DNA from: Geminicoccaceae bacterium
GTDB taxonomy: Bacteria > Pseudomonadota > Alphaproteobacteria > Geminicoccales > Geminicoccaceae
DNA length: 64,000 bases
Assembly (NCBI GenBank): GCA_020638465.1
Contig: JACKIM010000002.1
Location: 1,860,001-1,924,000, forward strand
Reading direction: 5' to 3'
Shown: in pieces, positions 25,701 to 33,754 of the stretch
How the letters are laid out: every line of letters begins with the position of its first letter
How positions within the stretch are numbered: the stretch's first letter is position 1
Program-made: the position numbers and the translations under genes
The notes under the pieces: model-generated
What the model saw: the letters and a program-made list of their open reading frames with translations, nothing else
What the model was told of the DNA's origin: nothing
Database searches by the model: none

Positions 25701-26103
25701 CGACATCCGAACTCGCCGGAGCCTGATCGGACCGGTTGGCACCGTTGACGGCGGCGATCCAGCCTTCAAGTTCCGGCTCGATCGCCACGGTCCCGTCCTC
25801 GGGATCGCGCGCGGCCGTCTCGTCGAGCAGGCCCAGCAGCGTTGCCGCCGCGTGTTCGCACTCGGAATAGACGAGACAGGTGCAGGTACTCGAAAGCCGC
25901 ACCCGGCCACCGCGGCCGTTGGCGATCTTGATCCGCGTGAGATAGGGGTTTCTCCGCTGGCCGCGGACACGCCCCGTGATCGATTTGCCGTCGCGCTCGA
26001 CATTCACGTCGAGGACAGCACCGTCCATCACCAATCCCTCGGCTTTGCGCCAGATGGATTCGGCAAAGAGACGTTCCAGATCGGTTCTACTATATGGCAG
26101 CAT
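22747..26103 (-). CDS. SNF2-family DNA-dependent ATPase with SWIM zinc finger
   Basis: A 1118-residue Swi2/Snf2-type helicase-like protein. Near the N-terminus a SWIM zinc site is formed by Cys74, Cys76, Cys82 and His84 (CTC...CEH). The middle third is the poorly conserved region usual for bacterial SNF2 proteins. The C-terminal half carries the motor: DDMGLGKTLQT (motif I), DEAQAIKN (II), SGTPMENHLGELWS (III), then SLKAGGTGLTLT and ATDRAHRIGQ (V-VI). Such proteins remodel DNA-protein complexes or remove RNA polymerase. The start at 26103 is preferred; an ATG at 26139 would add an extra CPKCSC sequence. No ribosome-binding site is clear for either. Confidence 0.9.
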   Translation of the reverse strand: MLPYSRTDLERLFAESIWRKAEGLVMDGAVLDVNVERDGKSITGRVRGQRRNPYLTRIKIANGRGGRVRLSSTCTCLVYSECEHAAATLLGLLDETAARDPEDGTVAIEPELEGWIAAVNGANRSDQAPASSDVVLYLLEPAQRSWREGGLAQPICVSTVRAKRMRSNIYGREHPVAIANLVGDAIPPYVGLDDQVIGRMLGGANVPGRRLAGLADSVLLEHMVATGRCHWRNAQGDALRMIESRRGHFSWKFDGEGQQRIVCELDDDSEETIIVGLGEPWFIDTRNATCGRVDTGLSQSVAGRLVDAPPVPPAAATIVRQRLQQSGDKLPLPEPLRQRERLEVVPVPVLYLHCPSVTVVRGTGWRREESEIDLPLARLSFNYAGAVVGWQNGRTELNHVADNRLLIISRDALNEVQAVERLNALGLQPLGPTGLGRFAAEDVRQDFTFEEDDDDDVSVRWVEFNQIDLPGLEKDGWQIEISESYPYQVVRDPPPWDIEISDSGTGWFELDLGIEIDGERVPLLPVLLDLFERAPEDMTPAALDSYGEELVYGTLPDGRLLPIPAARLKAMLEALYEQFSRGKKLDEDGRLRLRSADVSRLAIMDSSLTEDDVRWHGGDKLLELSRRLANPDGIAEVTPPGSLQATLRPYQLQGVSWLQFLSETGFSGVLADDMGLGKTLQTLTHLLALKETGRLDKPALVVAPTSLIPTWRNEARRFAPKLQILVLHGNSRGHLYKKLDNAEIILTSYALMLRDRDELIKRSYRVVILDEAQAIKNPTTKLAKVACELEADYRLALSGTPMENHLGELWSVFHYLMPGFLGEREFFRRTFRNPIEKDADADRQALLASRVRPFLMRRTKEQVASELPPKSEFVREIELSDEQRDLYESVRLAMHTRIRDEIKERGLARSNIAILEALLKLRQICCDPRLLKGDDGEKGSAGPGADVSSAKFDLLLSMLEGMVQNGRRVIIFSQFVEMLELVEAGLKQHKLGYTMLTGRTRDRETPVKRFQDGEVPIFLISLKAGGTGLTLTRADTVIHYDPWWNPAVEAQATDRAHRIGQDKQVFVYKLVASGTVEEKMLELQERKKALVQGIMGGVKSSLSFTEEDVEALFAPLPG

Positions 26104-26288
26104 CAGGCAAGAGCACTTCGGACAGTTTTTGTTTGTCATTCGCCGGCACGTCGATGCGTTTTCATATACGCACACGTACCAATCTCGCTACATGACAGAG
26201 AATGTTCATGAAGCCAAGCGTGTTTTCGCGCTCAATGCGTCCGATATTTTCGATTCCGATCAGAAAGGCTCGAAAATGCTCGCCCGCA

Positions 26289-26618
26289 TCAATAGCCCAT
26301 GGCCTGCTGTTCCATGAGGAAGGTGTGCACGGCATCGACGTCGACGAAGAATCCCGAGAACGCGCTGGTGATGTACAATGCTGCGGCAACGTCCCACCAC
26401 GTGAAGTACGACATATGCACCGGCTCGCGGGAGAACAGGGCGACCGTTGCAATCACTCCGGCAGCAAAACTCAGGAAGGAACTTATGGTCGCCGCAAAAA
26501 GTACCTGAGGGAAGGTTAGTGCCACCATGAGAATGATGCCGAATATCCATGCAAATCGTCGCAACGCGATTTCGTTGGCCAGATTGCGATGCACTTCGTC
26601 GTCTTCAAGCGAACCCAT
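26289..26618 (-). CDS. Small inner-membrane protein, function unknown
   Basis: A 109-residue protein not assigned to a family. It has a short acidic cytoplasmic start (MGSLEDDEVHRNL), three or four hydrophobic stretches (about residues 22-38, 40-60 and 72-92) and the end MEQQAMGY. The start is secure: a strong GAGGAGG ribosome-binding site lies six to seven bases upstream of the ATG at 26618. It lies between the SNF2 gene and the codA operon with gaps of 185 and 107 bases, so it is probably its own transcript. Confidence 0.7.
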   Translation of the reverse strand: MGSLEDDEVHRNLANEIALRRFAWIFGIILMVALTFPQVLFAATISSFLSFAAGVIATVALFSREPVHMSYFTWWDVAAALYITSAFSGFFVDVDAVHTFLMEQQAMGY

Positions 26619-26725
26619 GATTCCTCCTCGCCCTGGAAACCACCAGACGCACTCCCCCCTTTCCTGTCCAATCAGGGAGTGTAGACACGAGGAGTTAACA
26701 AACCGTTGACGACAGGCCGATCCGG

Positions 26726-28012
26726 TCAACCGGCATGCCGCCGTCGCAGGCCGACCGACGCGGGCCGCCCTTCGAGATCGAGGCGGGTCTGGCGGCGCGG
26801 CGTCTCGGCCACGACCCGTCCGCCACGCAGGACCGCCAGCCGCGTCGCCTTGAGACGGATCGCCTCCACCGGATCGGCCGCATCGAGGATGACGAGATTG
26901 GCCGCACAACCCGGCTCCAGCCCATAGGCGGGAATGCCCATGATTGCGGCCGGTATGCGCGTGACGGCATCGAAACAGTCGTGCATGGCGTCGATGGACG
27001 TCAGATGGGCCGCGTGCACGGCCATGTGCGCGACTTCGAGCATGTCGCCGGAGCCGAGCGAGTACCATGGGTCCATCACGCAGTCATGGCCGAAGGCGAC
27101 AGGAATTCCCGCCTCGTGCATTTCCCCGATACGGGTAAGGCCGCGCCTCCTGGGATAGGTGTCATGGCGTCCTTGAATGCAGATGTTGATGAGCGGATTG
27201 GCGATCGCGGCCACCCCCGCCTCGGCGATGAGCGGAATCAGCTTGGATACGTAGTAATTGTCCATCGAATGCATCGAGGTCAGATGCGATCCCGCCACAC
27301 GCCCGCCAAGACCCAGCCTTTGCGTCTCGAACGCCAGTGTCTCGATATGCCGCGACATCGGATCGTCGGTCTCGTCGCAATGCATGTCGACCATCAGCCC
27401 GCGCTCTGCGGCGATTTCACACAATTCGGTGACCGAACGCGCACCGTCGGCCATGGTCCGCTCGAAATGGGGAATGCCGCCAACCACATCGACACCCATG
27501 TCGAGCGCACGCATGAGATTGGCCCGCGCGGTCGGCGAGCGGTAGAACCCGTCCTGCGGGAAGGCGACGAGCTGGAGGTCGATATAGGGCGCCACGCGTG
27601 CCCTGACATCGAGCAGCGCCTCCACCCCAAGCAACCGGTCGTCACAGACATCGACATGGCTGCGGATCGCCTGGATCCCCTGGGCGATCGCCATGTCGCA
27701 GTAGGTCAGCGCCCGGTCGATCACCGCGTCATGGGTCAAGAGCGGCTTCAGCTCGCCCCACAGGGCTATGCCCTCCAGCAAGGTGCCTGAATGGTTCAAC
27801 CGCGGCAGCCCGAGGGAAAGCGTCGCATCCATGTGGAAGTGACAGTCGACGAAAGGCGGGCTGACGAGGCAGCCGTCGGCGTCGATCTCGCGTGTCCCCC
27901 GTGCCTCGATGCCCGGCCCCACCACCTGGATCAGCCCGTCCGATATGATGAGATCGACCCCCACTTCGCCGCTCGGAAGGTTGGCACGACGGATGACCAG
28001 ATCGGGCTGCAT
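26726..28012 (-). CDS. codA: Cytosine deaminase (amidohydrolase superfamily)
   Basis: A 428-residue enzyme closely like E. coli CodA, which deaminates cytosine to uracil and ammonia in pyrimidine salvage. Metal ligands are seen in HFHMD (His58, His60), then HVDV, HFERT, the catalytic HCDETDD and the late aspartate in HDCVMDPW. The conserved LINICIQGRHDTYPRRRG and GSGDMLEV are present. The ATG at 28012 follows AGAGGT and starts one base after the stop of the upstream permease. As the last gene of a nucleobase-type ABC operon it would process the imported substrate; creatinine or other aminopyrimidine-like substrates are possible alternatives. Confidence 0.9.
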   Translation of the reverse strand: MQPDLVIRRANLPSGEVGVDLIISDGLIQVVGPGIEARGTREIDADGCLVSPPFVDCHFHMDATLSLGLPRLNHSGTLLEGIALWGELKPLLTHDAVIDRALTYCDMAIAQGIQAIRSHVDVCDDRLLGVEALLDVRARVAPYIDLQLVAFPQDGFYRSPTARANLMRALDMGVDVVGGIPHFERTMADGARSVTELCEIAAERGLMVDMHCDETDDPMSRHIETLAFETQRLGLGGRVAGSHLTSMHSMDNYYVSKLIPLIAEAGVAAIANPLINICIQGRHDTYPRRRGLTRIGEMHEAGIPVAFGHDCVMDPWYSLGSGDMLEVAHMAVHAAHLTSIDAMHDCFDAVTRIPAAIMGIPAYGLEPGCAANLVILDAADPVEAIRLKATRLAVLRGGRVVAETPRRQTRLDLEGRPASVGLRRRHAG

Positions 28013-28013
28013 C

Positions 28014-28952
28014 TTACCTCTGTCCCTTGACATAGGCCCGCATGAGAGCACGCGGACAGGCTGCACGGCGCGACATCAACACCAGTGCGGCAATGCTGAG
28101 AAGATAGGGCATCATCAGGAAAAGCTGGTAGGGCACATTGCCGCCCACCACCTGTTGCAGGCGCACCTGATAGGCATCGAAGGCGCCGAACAGCAAGGCC
28201 CCGAGCAGCGCCTTTCCCGGATTCCATGAAGCGAAGACGACAAGGGCGATGCAGATCCATCCCCTGCCGTTGACCATCTCGAAGAAGAAGGCGTTGAAGG
28301 CTGACATGGTGAGGAACGCACCGCTCATGGCCATGAGCGCGCTGCCGGCCATGAGCGCGCCGATGCGCAACCGATAGACGTCGAGCCCCTGCGCCTCCAC
28401 CGCTGACGGATTCTCGCCCACCGTGCGCATGGCGAGCCCAAGCGGCGTCCGGTACAGGACGAAGGCTATGACCGGCACCAGCAGCAGGGCGAGGAAGGTC
28501 AACGCGGTCTGCTCGGCGAGCACCGGGCCGATCACGGGAATCGGCGACAGGAACGTCCAGGGCTGGAAAGCCTCGATACGCGGCGGGCTCGATACGTCGG
28601 GCAGCACGACGCGATAGGTGAAATAGGCGGTCGACGAGGCCAGCAGGGTGATGCCGATGCCGGTGACATGTTGCGACAGCCCGAGCGGCACCGTGAGCAG
28701 GCCGTGCAGCAGACCGAAGGCCATGCCGATGAGAGCGGCAAGGAGCAGCCCCGTCCACAGGTCGGCGCCAAGGTGGACGAACAGCCAGCCGCTCATGGCG
28801 CCGATGGTCATGATCCCCTCGATACCGAGATTGAGCACACCGGCCCGCTCGCAGATGAGCTCCCCCAGCGTGCCCATGATGAGCGGGGTGGCGATCCGCA
28901 GCGTGGCCGCCCAGAAGCTCGCCTGCAGGAAGATCTCGAGCGCCTCGTTCAT
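28014..28952 (-). CDS. BMP-type ABC transporter permease 2 (nucleoside/nucleobase)
   Basis: A 312-residue permease of the branched-chain/ribose superfamily, in the NupQ/YufQ branch that pairs with BMP binding proteins. Typical pieces are LICERAGVLNLGIEGIM at residues 30-46, GLSQHVTGIGITLLASS, the AMRTVGENPSAVEAQGLDV coupling segment and WICIALVVFASWNPGKALLGALLFG. About eight hydrophobic helices. Its start overlaps the end of the embedded DMT exporter gene by 4 bases, and codA follows after one base. It should dimerise with the permease encoded at 29875-30921. Confidence 0.9.
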   Translation of the reverse strand: MNEALEIFLQASFWAATLRIATPLIMGTLGELICERAGVLNLGIEGIMTIGAMSGWLFVHLGADLWTGLLLAALIGMAFGLLHGLLTVPLGLSQHVTGIGITLLASSTAYFTYRVVLPDVSSPPRIEAFQPWTFLSPIPVIGPVLAEQTALTFLALLLVPVIAFVLYRTPLGLAMRTVGENPSAVEAQGLDVYRLRIGALMAGSALMAMSGAFLTMSAFNAFFFEMVNGRGWICIALVVFASWNPGKALLGALLFGAFDAYQVRLQQVVGGNVPYQLFLMMPYLLSIAALVLMSRRAACPRALMRAYVKGQR

Positions 28953-29878
28953 GCGCCGCCCTCCGGCTGGACAAGAGATGCCCGGCGATGTTCACGATAG
29001 AAGATGACGACACCGGAGGTAATGATGACGAGACCGCCGGCGACCCCGTTGACCGTCGGCACATCCCCCCAGACGAGATAGCCAAGCGTCAGTGCCAGCA
29101 GGATCGCCGTGTAGCGGAAGGCGGCGACGAAGGATATCTCGCCGGTCCGCACGGAGCTCACCAGCAGGGTATGCGCTGTCGCCACGAAGCCGGCGCAGAT
29201 CACGCTGCCGATCCAGTCGGTGGCGGTCGGCACCACCCAGTCCCCCAGCGGCGCGGTCAGGAGACCGGCGACAGCCACGAACAATGCCGAGGTCAGGGCC
29301 ACCGCCCTTGCCGGCAGTCGCGGCGGAATCATCCGGGTGACAACGTCCCGACAGGCCATCATCAGGGCTCCGGCGACGGGAAGCAGCATCAACGGGTCGA
29401 AATCGCCGCCCGGGTCGGCGACGAGGACCACGCCGGCAAACCCCGCCAGTACCGCCAGCCAGCGCGGCAACCCCACCCGTTCACCGAGGAAAAGCGCCGC
29501 GATGATGGTCAGGAAAACGGGCGTGGTGAAGACAAGCACCGTTGCTATGGCCAGCGGCAGCAGGATGATGGCGGTCAGGAAGACGAACGTCACCGCAAGG
29601 TCGATGACGGCCCGCAGCACGTTGGCCCGCTCGAACAGGTCGGAGCGGCACGGACGCTCGCCGCGCCAGCGCATGATGAGGAACAATAACACGACCACCA
29701 CAAATCCCCGCATGGCGAGAAGCTGTCCGATGGGAACGGTGTCACTCAGGAACTTGATCGTGGCATCATTGGCGGTGAAGAACGCCGACGAGCCCACCAT
29801 CAACATGGCCCCCCTGATGTTGTCGGGCCGGGCGGGAGGGGCAGCGACAGTCGCCGATGGAATCGAAGACGAGGTCAT
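28949..29878 (-). CDS. DMT superfamily (EamA) transporter inside the ABC operon
   Basis: A 309-residue membrane protein with ten predicted helices and two EamA repeats. The first includes GAMLMVGSSAFFTANDATIKFL and the conserved ALFLGERVGLPRWLAVLAGFAGVVLV; the second ends with TLGYLVWGDVPTVNGVAGGLVI. EamA proteins usually export metabolites such as amino acids, purines or their analogues. It overlaps the permease genes on both sides by 4 bases each, so it is translated as part of the importer operon. An export or exchange role for the deamination product or excess nucleobase is inference from position only. Confidence 0.85.
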   Translation of the reverse strand: MTSSSIPSATVAAPPARPDNIRGAMLMVGSSAFFTANDATIKFLSDTVPIGQLLAMRGFVVVVLLFLIMRWRGERPCRSDLFERANVLRAVIDLAVTFVFLTAIILLPLAIATVLVFTTPVFLTIIAALFLGERVGLPRWLAVLAGFAGVVLVADPGGDFDPLMLLPVAGALMMACRDVVTRMIPPRLPARAVALTSALFVAVAGLLTAPLGDWVVPTATDWIGSVICAGFVATAHTLLVSSVRTGEISFVAAFRYTAILLALTLGYLVWGDVPTVNGVAGGLVIITSGVVIFYREHRRASLVQPEGGA

Positions 29879-30921
29879 CGGCGGATCCGGTAGCGGGTGA
29901 CAAGACCGGCCAGCAGCATGGTCAGCAACGAGGTCGCGACAATGAGATTGGCAATGTAGCTCGAAATGCCGATGGCCCGGCTCATGCTGTCGGCCCCGAC
30001 GAAGATGCCGGCGACGAACAGCGCGGAAACCAGGACACCGAGCGGATGCAGCTGCGCCAGGGTCGCCACGACGATCCCCGCATAGCCGTAGCCCGGTGAC
30101 AGGTCCTGGGTAAGGTAGCCCTTGAGACCGGCCACCTCGCCCACCCCTGCAAGTCCGGCAAGGGCTCCCGAGATGATGGCGACCTTGAACATCACCCGCT
30201 CGACCGGAATGCCCGCATGGCGGGCCGCATCGGCGTTCGCACCGACGGCCCGCAATTCGAAGCCGGTACGCGTGCGCTGGACGAGAATCCACATGGCCAG
30301 GGCGAGAAACACGGCGAGCAGCAGTCCCGCATGCAATCGGGTACGTTCGATCAGTCGCGGCAACAGCGCCGTTTCGACGATCGGCGGCGATTGCGGCCAG
30401 CCCAGGCTCATGGGGTCCTGCAGCGGCCCTTCGAGCATCATTCCCACCAGCAGCAGGACGACGAAATTCAGCAACAACGTCGTCACCACCTCGTCCACGC
30501 CCAGCCTTACCTTCAGCCATGCCGGCCCCAGCATCCACAGAGCACCGGCCAGCGCCCCGGCGATCAGGACGAGCGGCATCATCAACATGGGGGGAACGTC
30601 GACGACCCCGGTACCGATCGCCGTCGCCGCCAGCGCACCCATGTAGAGCTGCCCCTCGGCTCCGATGTTCCACAACCGGGCACGAAATGCGACGGCCGCG
30701 GCAAGGCCGGTCAGCATCAGCGGGGCGGCGCGGGTCAGCGTTTCGCTCAGGGCGAAGCGCGTTCCCGCCGCACCCTCGAAGATGAGGCGATAGGCGGCGG
30801 GCACATCGGCTCCGGCAAGTGCCAGAGGCAGGGCGCACAGCGCCAGTGCCAGCGCCGCGGCGGCAACCGGCGCACCGATGGCCAGTGGCCAGGGAACATG
30901 GCTCCGGGGCTCAAGCCGCAT
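29875..30921 (-). CDS. BMP-type ABC transporter permease 1 (nucleoside/nucleobase)
   Basis: A 348-residue permease of the NupP/YufP branch. Diagnostic stretches are PLMLTGLAAAVAFRARLWNIGAEGQ near residue 65, GVDEVVTTLLLNFV, and the coupling loop ELRAVGANADAARHAGIPVERV, followed by GLAGVGEVAGLKG. About nine helices. Its start overlaps the ATPase gene end by 11 bases and its end overlaps the DMT exporter by 4 bases. It works with the second permease further along the same operon. Confidence 0.9.
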   Translation of the reverse strand: MRLEPRSHVPWPLAIGAPVAAAALALALCALPLALAGADVPAAYRLIFEGAAGTRFALSETLTRAAPLMLTGLAAAVAFRARLWNIGAEGQLYMGALAATAIGTGVVDVPPMLMMPLVLIAGALAGALWMLGPAWLKVRLGVDEVVTTLLLNFVVLLLVGMMLEGPLQDPMSLGWPQSPPIVETALLPRLIERTRLHAGLLLAVFLALAMWILVQRTRTGFELRAVGANADAARHAGIPVERVMFKVAIISGALAGLAGVGEVAGLKGYLTQDLSPGYGYAGIVVATLAQLHPLGVLVSALFVAGIFVGADSMSRAIGISSYIANLIVATSLLTMLLAGLVTRYRIRR

Positions 30922-32431
30922 GGTCGACCGCTCCGGCCATCATCAGACCCAGTCTCCCGAGATCGGCCTCCTCCCGGCTGACGGGCGGGCTCAAGCGGCC
31001 GCGGTGGATGACGGCAATCTCGTCGCTGATGGCAAGGATCTCGTCCAGATCCTCGGAAATGAGCAGGATGGCCGCACCATGTTCTCGCGCCTGCAGCAGA
31101 TGCGCATGGACCTGCGCCACGGCACCGACATCGAGTCCGCGCGTCGGCTGAGCCGCGAGGATCAATTGCGGGGCACGGTCGAGCACGCGGCCGAGGATCA
31201 GTTTCTGCATGTTACCGCCGGACAGCAGGCGGGTCGGGGTATCGATGCCGTCGCAACGCACATCGTAGGTCTGCACCAGCATACCGGCCCGTTCGCGCAT
31301 CGCCGCGATCCTCAGCAGGCCGAAGCGGCGCCACCTGGGTGAATCATAGTCTTCAAGGACCATGTTCTCCCAGACGGCCATGTCGCCAACCACGCCCTGG
31401 GCATGCCGGTCCTCCGGTATCCTGCCCACCCCGTTGCGCATGAGCGCCCGCGGATCGGCGCCGGGCCACGCCCGGCCATCGAGCCGCATGATACCCCGAT
31501 CGGGCCGCAATGCACCGCCCACGAGCCCCTGCAACGCCCGCTGGCCATTGCCGGATACCCCCGCGATCCCGAGGACACGACCCGAGTGCAGGACGAGATC
31601 GACCTCGACGAGGGGCTCACGCGCCGATGCGATGCTGACCCCGCGCATCTCCAGCACCGGAGCGCCTGCCACACGCGACATCGGCAGGGGCATCGCCACC
31701 TCGCGATCAACCATGGAACGTGCGAGAACCGCCTTGGTGACATCGGCCGTGCGCGCCTCCATCACCTTGCGCCCGTGCCTGAGAACCGCCACCCGGCTCG
31801 ACAGGGCCATGACCTCGTCGAGCTTGTGGCTGATGAAGATGATCCCGAGGCCACCTGCGGCCAGCTTGCGCAGGGTGACGAACAGGCGATCGGCCTGCTG
31901 CGGGGTGAGCACCGCCGTCGGCTCGTCCAGGATCAGCACGCTGGCATTGCGATAGAGGGCCTTGAGCAGCTCTACCCGCTGCTGCTCGCCGATCGACAGA
32001 TGGCCGACCATCTCGTCCACAGGCACCTCCAACCCGGTCTCGGCGATCAGTGCGTCGATCCTCGCCCGGGCATCGCGCCGTTTCTGGCGAAAAGCAAAAA
32101 GAGGTTCTGTTCCCAATATGATGTTGTCCATCACACTGAGATTGTCCGCCAATGTGAAATGCTGGTGAACCATGCCGATCCCGGCAGCGAGAGCAGCCCG
32201 GGGCGATCCCGGCATCAGCGGAATGCCGTCAAGCAGCACACTTCCCTCATCGGCGACATAATGCCCGAAGAGAATGCTCATGAGTGTGGTCTTGCCGGCC
32301 CCGTTCTCGCCCAGCAGAGCCAGCACCTCGCCCCTGTCCAGGGCGAGGTCGATGGCATCATTGGCCAGCAGCGCGCCGAAGCGCTTGGTCACACCCCGAA
32401 GCTCAAGATGGGGAACGGTATTCAGGGGCAT
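30911..32431 (-). CDS. BMP-type ABC transporter ATPase, duplicated
   Basis: A 506-residue double ATPase of the NupO/YufO/RbsA-like type. The first domain has Walker A GENGAGKTT, signature LSIGEQQRVE and LILDEPTAVL. The second has the shorter GVSGNGQRAL in place of a normal Walker A and LLSGGNMQKLILGR, as is usual in this family, where the second site is weak or inactive. The ATG at 32431 lies just after GGGGAA; an upstream TTG is less likely. It follows the binding-protein gene across a stem-loop. Confidence 0.92.
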   Translation of the reverse strand: MPLNTVPHLELRGVTKRFGALLANDAIDLALDRGEVLALLGENGAGKTTLMSILFGHYVADEGSVLLDGIPLMPGSPRAALAAGIGMVHQHFTLADNLSVMDNIILGTEPLFAFRQKRRDARARIDALIAETGLEVPVDEMVGHLSIGEQQRVELLKALYRNASVLILDEPTAVLTPQQADRLFVTLRKLAAGGLGIIFISHKLDEVMALSSRVAVLRHGRKVMEARTADVTKAVLARSMVDREVAMPLPMSRVAGAPVLEMRGVSIASAREPLVEVDLVLHSGRVLGIAGVSGNGQRALQGLVGGALRPDRGIMRLDGRAWPGADPRALMRNGVGRIPEDRHAQGVVGDMAVWENMVLEDYDSPRWRRFGLLRIAAMRERAGMLVQTYDVRCDGIDTPTRLLSGGNMQKLILGRVLDRAPQLILAAQPTRGLDVGAVAQVHAHLLQAREHGAAILLISEDLDEILAISDEIAVIHRGRLSPPVSREEADLGRLGLMMAGAVDHAA

Positions 32432-32471
32432 TGTTCCCCGCAATGAAAAGCTCCCGGAACGAACAGGGAAA

Positions 32472-32505
32472 CTGCCGCACCCGCAGATTCCATTGAATGC
32501 GGCAG
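32472..32505 (-). terminator. Intercistronic stem-loop between binding protein and ATPase genes
   Basis: On the minus strand CTGCCGCA (32505-32498) pairs perfectly with TGCGGCAG (32479-32472) over an 18-base loop and is followed by TTT. It begins five to six bases after the binding-protein stop codon. Such hairpins protect the upstream message or partly stop transcription, giving more binding protein than transporter. Confidence 0.55.
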
Positions 32506-32510
32506 CAGTC

Positions 32511-33503
32511 TCATCGTGTCGGCTTTGGCTCTTCGTCGTTGATCCCGACCTTGAAACTGCCCGACCTGATGTCCTCTTGCACCTTTTCGACCCGCGCCAG
32601 CAGGTCTTCCGGCACGAGAACCTTGTCCATCGGCGCTATCGAGCACCCGCCCGCGCCGAGATTGCTGTACGGCCCGTAATTCTCGGCGGTGAACTCGCCG
32701 GCCCTGATACGCTCGATCGCATGATCGACGGAGGGCTCCATGTGCCACAAAGCGGAGGCCACCACCGTTCCGGGATATTCTTCCTGTGTATCGATGACGT
32801 TGCCGATGGCCAGCACGCCGCGCTCCTTCGCGGCATCGGATACACCGTAACGCTCGGCGTACATCATGTCCGCACCGCCATCGATCATCGCGAAGGCCGC
32901 CTCCTTGGCCTTCGGCGGATCGTACCACGAACCGATGAACGTCACCATGAACTCGGCATCCGGCCGGACCTCCCTCACGCCGTCCATGAAGGCGTTCATG
33001 AGGCGGTTGACCTCGGGGATCGGATAGCCGCCGACCATGCCGATCCGGCCGCTCGCGGTCTTCGCTCCCGCCACCAGCCCGGTGAGATAGGAACATTCCT
33101 GGATATAGTTGTCGAATACCGAGAAATTGGGCGCCTGCGGTTCGAAGCTCGACCCCATCAGGAAGGAGGTGCCGGGATAGTCGCCGGCCACCTGGCGCGC
33201 CGCGCGTTCCACCCCGAAGACCTCGCCCATGATCAGCTGGTTGCCCGCCTCGGCATATTCGCGCATCACCCGTTCATAGTCGGTGTTCTTGACATTTTCC
33301 GAGTAGGTGTAGGCAATGTCTCCTCGCTCGGCTGCCGCGTTGAGCGCCTTGTGAATGCGGCTGACCCATTGCTGTTCGACCGGCACGGTGTAGATGGCTG
33401 CAACCCTGATCGGTTCGGCCGAGGCGGGGGATAGCGAAGCGCTCGCCATTCCCACGGCGGCCGCCGCCACCAGCAAAGCCCGTCGAGTCCAGTTCGAACC
33501 CAT
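32511..33503 (-). CDS. BMP family solute-binding protein
   Basis: A 330-residue periplasmic protein of the basic membrane protein (PnrA/Med) family that binds nucleosides or nucleobases for the downstream ABC importer. The signal peptide has an arginine pair (NWTRRALLVAAAAVGMA, cleavage after SASA or PASA), possibly Tat. Family features include IRVAAIYTVPVEQQWVSRIH, the SYLTGLVAGAKT segment, GRIGMVGGYPIPEVNRL and FIGSWYDPPKAKEAA. The ATG at 33503 has AAGGGA upstream. It is the first gene of the six-gene operon ending in codA, so a cytosine-like ligand is likely but not shown. Confidence 0.9.
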   Translation of the reverse strand: MGSNWTRRALLVAAAAVGMASASLSPASAEPIRVAAIYTVPVEQQWVSRIHKALNAAAERGDIAYTYSENVKNTDYERVMREYAEAGNQLIMGEVFGVERAARQVAGDYPGTSFLMGSSFEPQAPNFSVFDNYIQECSYLTGLVAGAKTASGRIGMVGGYPIPEVNRLMNAFMDGVREVRPDAEFMVTFIGSWYDPPKAKEAAFAMIDGGADMMYAERYGVSDAAKERGVLAIGNVIDTQEEYPGTVVASALWHMEPSVDHAIERIRAGEFTAENYGPYSNLGAGGCSIAPMDKVLVPEDLLARVEKVQEDIRSGSFKVGINDEEPKPTR

Positions 33504-33754
33504 GTTTCCCTTCTCCACCTTGGATATCCGATGGACGTCATCGTGCCCGCACCATTCCCGATTGGGAAGGTGTTTTACGATGACCAGGCGGAGTACAGCC
33601 GGCCCGGAGGTCCCCCGCGCTCCGGCCACGGTCATGGAACCCTCTCCCGGACTGGGGCGTTGTTGCTCGGCACGGTTTCACATCGCTGGCAATGGATTTC
33701 CGCAAGATGGAAACTCCTGCCGGCTGTCCGACAACCCCAGACTGGGACAATCTC

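Noticed and set aside
22933..26211. A 1092-codon plus-strand open frame opposite the SNF2 gene
   Set aside because: The minus-strand frame carries all SNF2 motor motifs; the plus frame gives a low-complexity E/R/H/G-rich protein, the usual mirror of a GC-rich gene.
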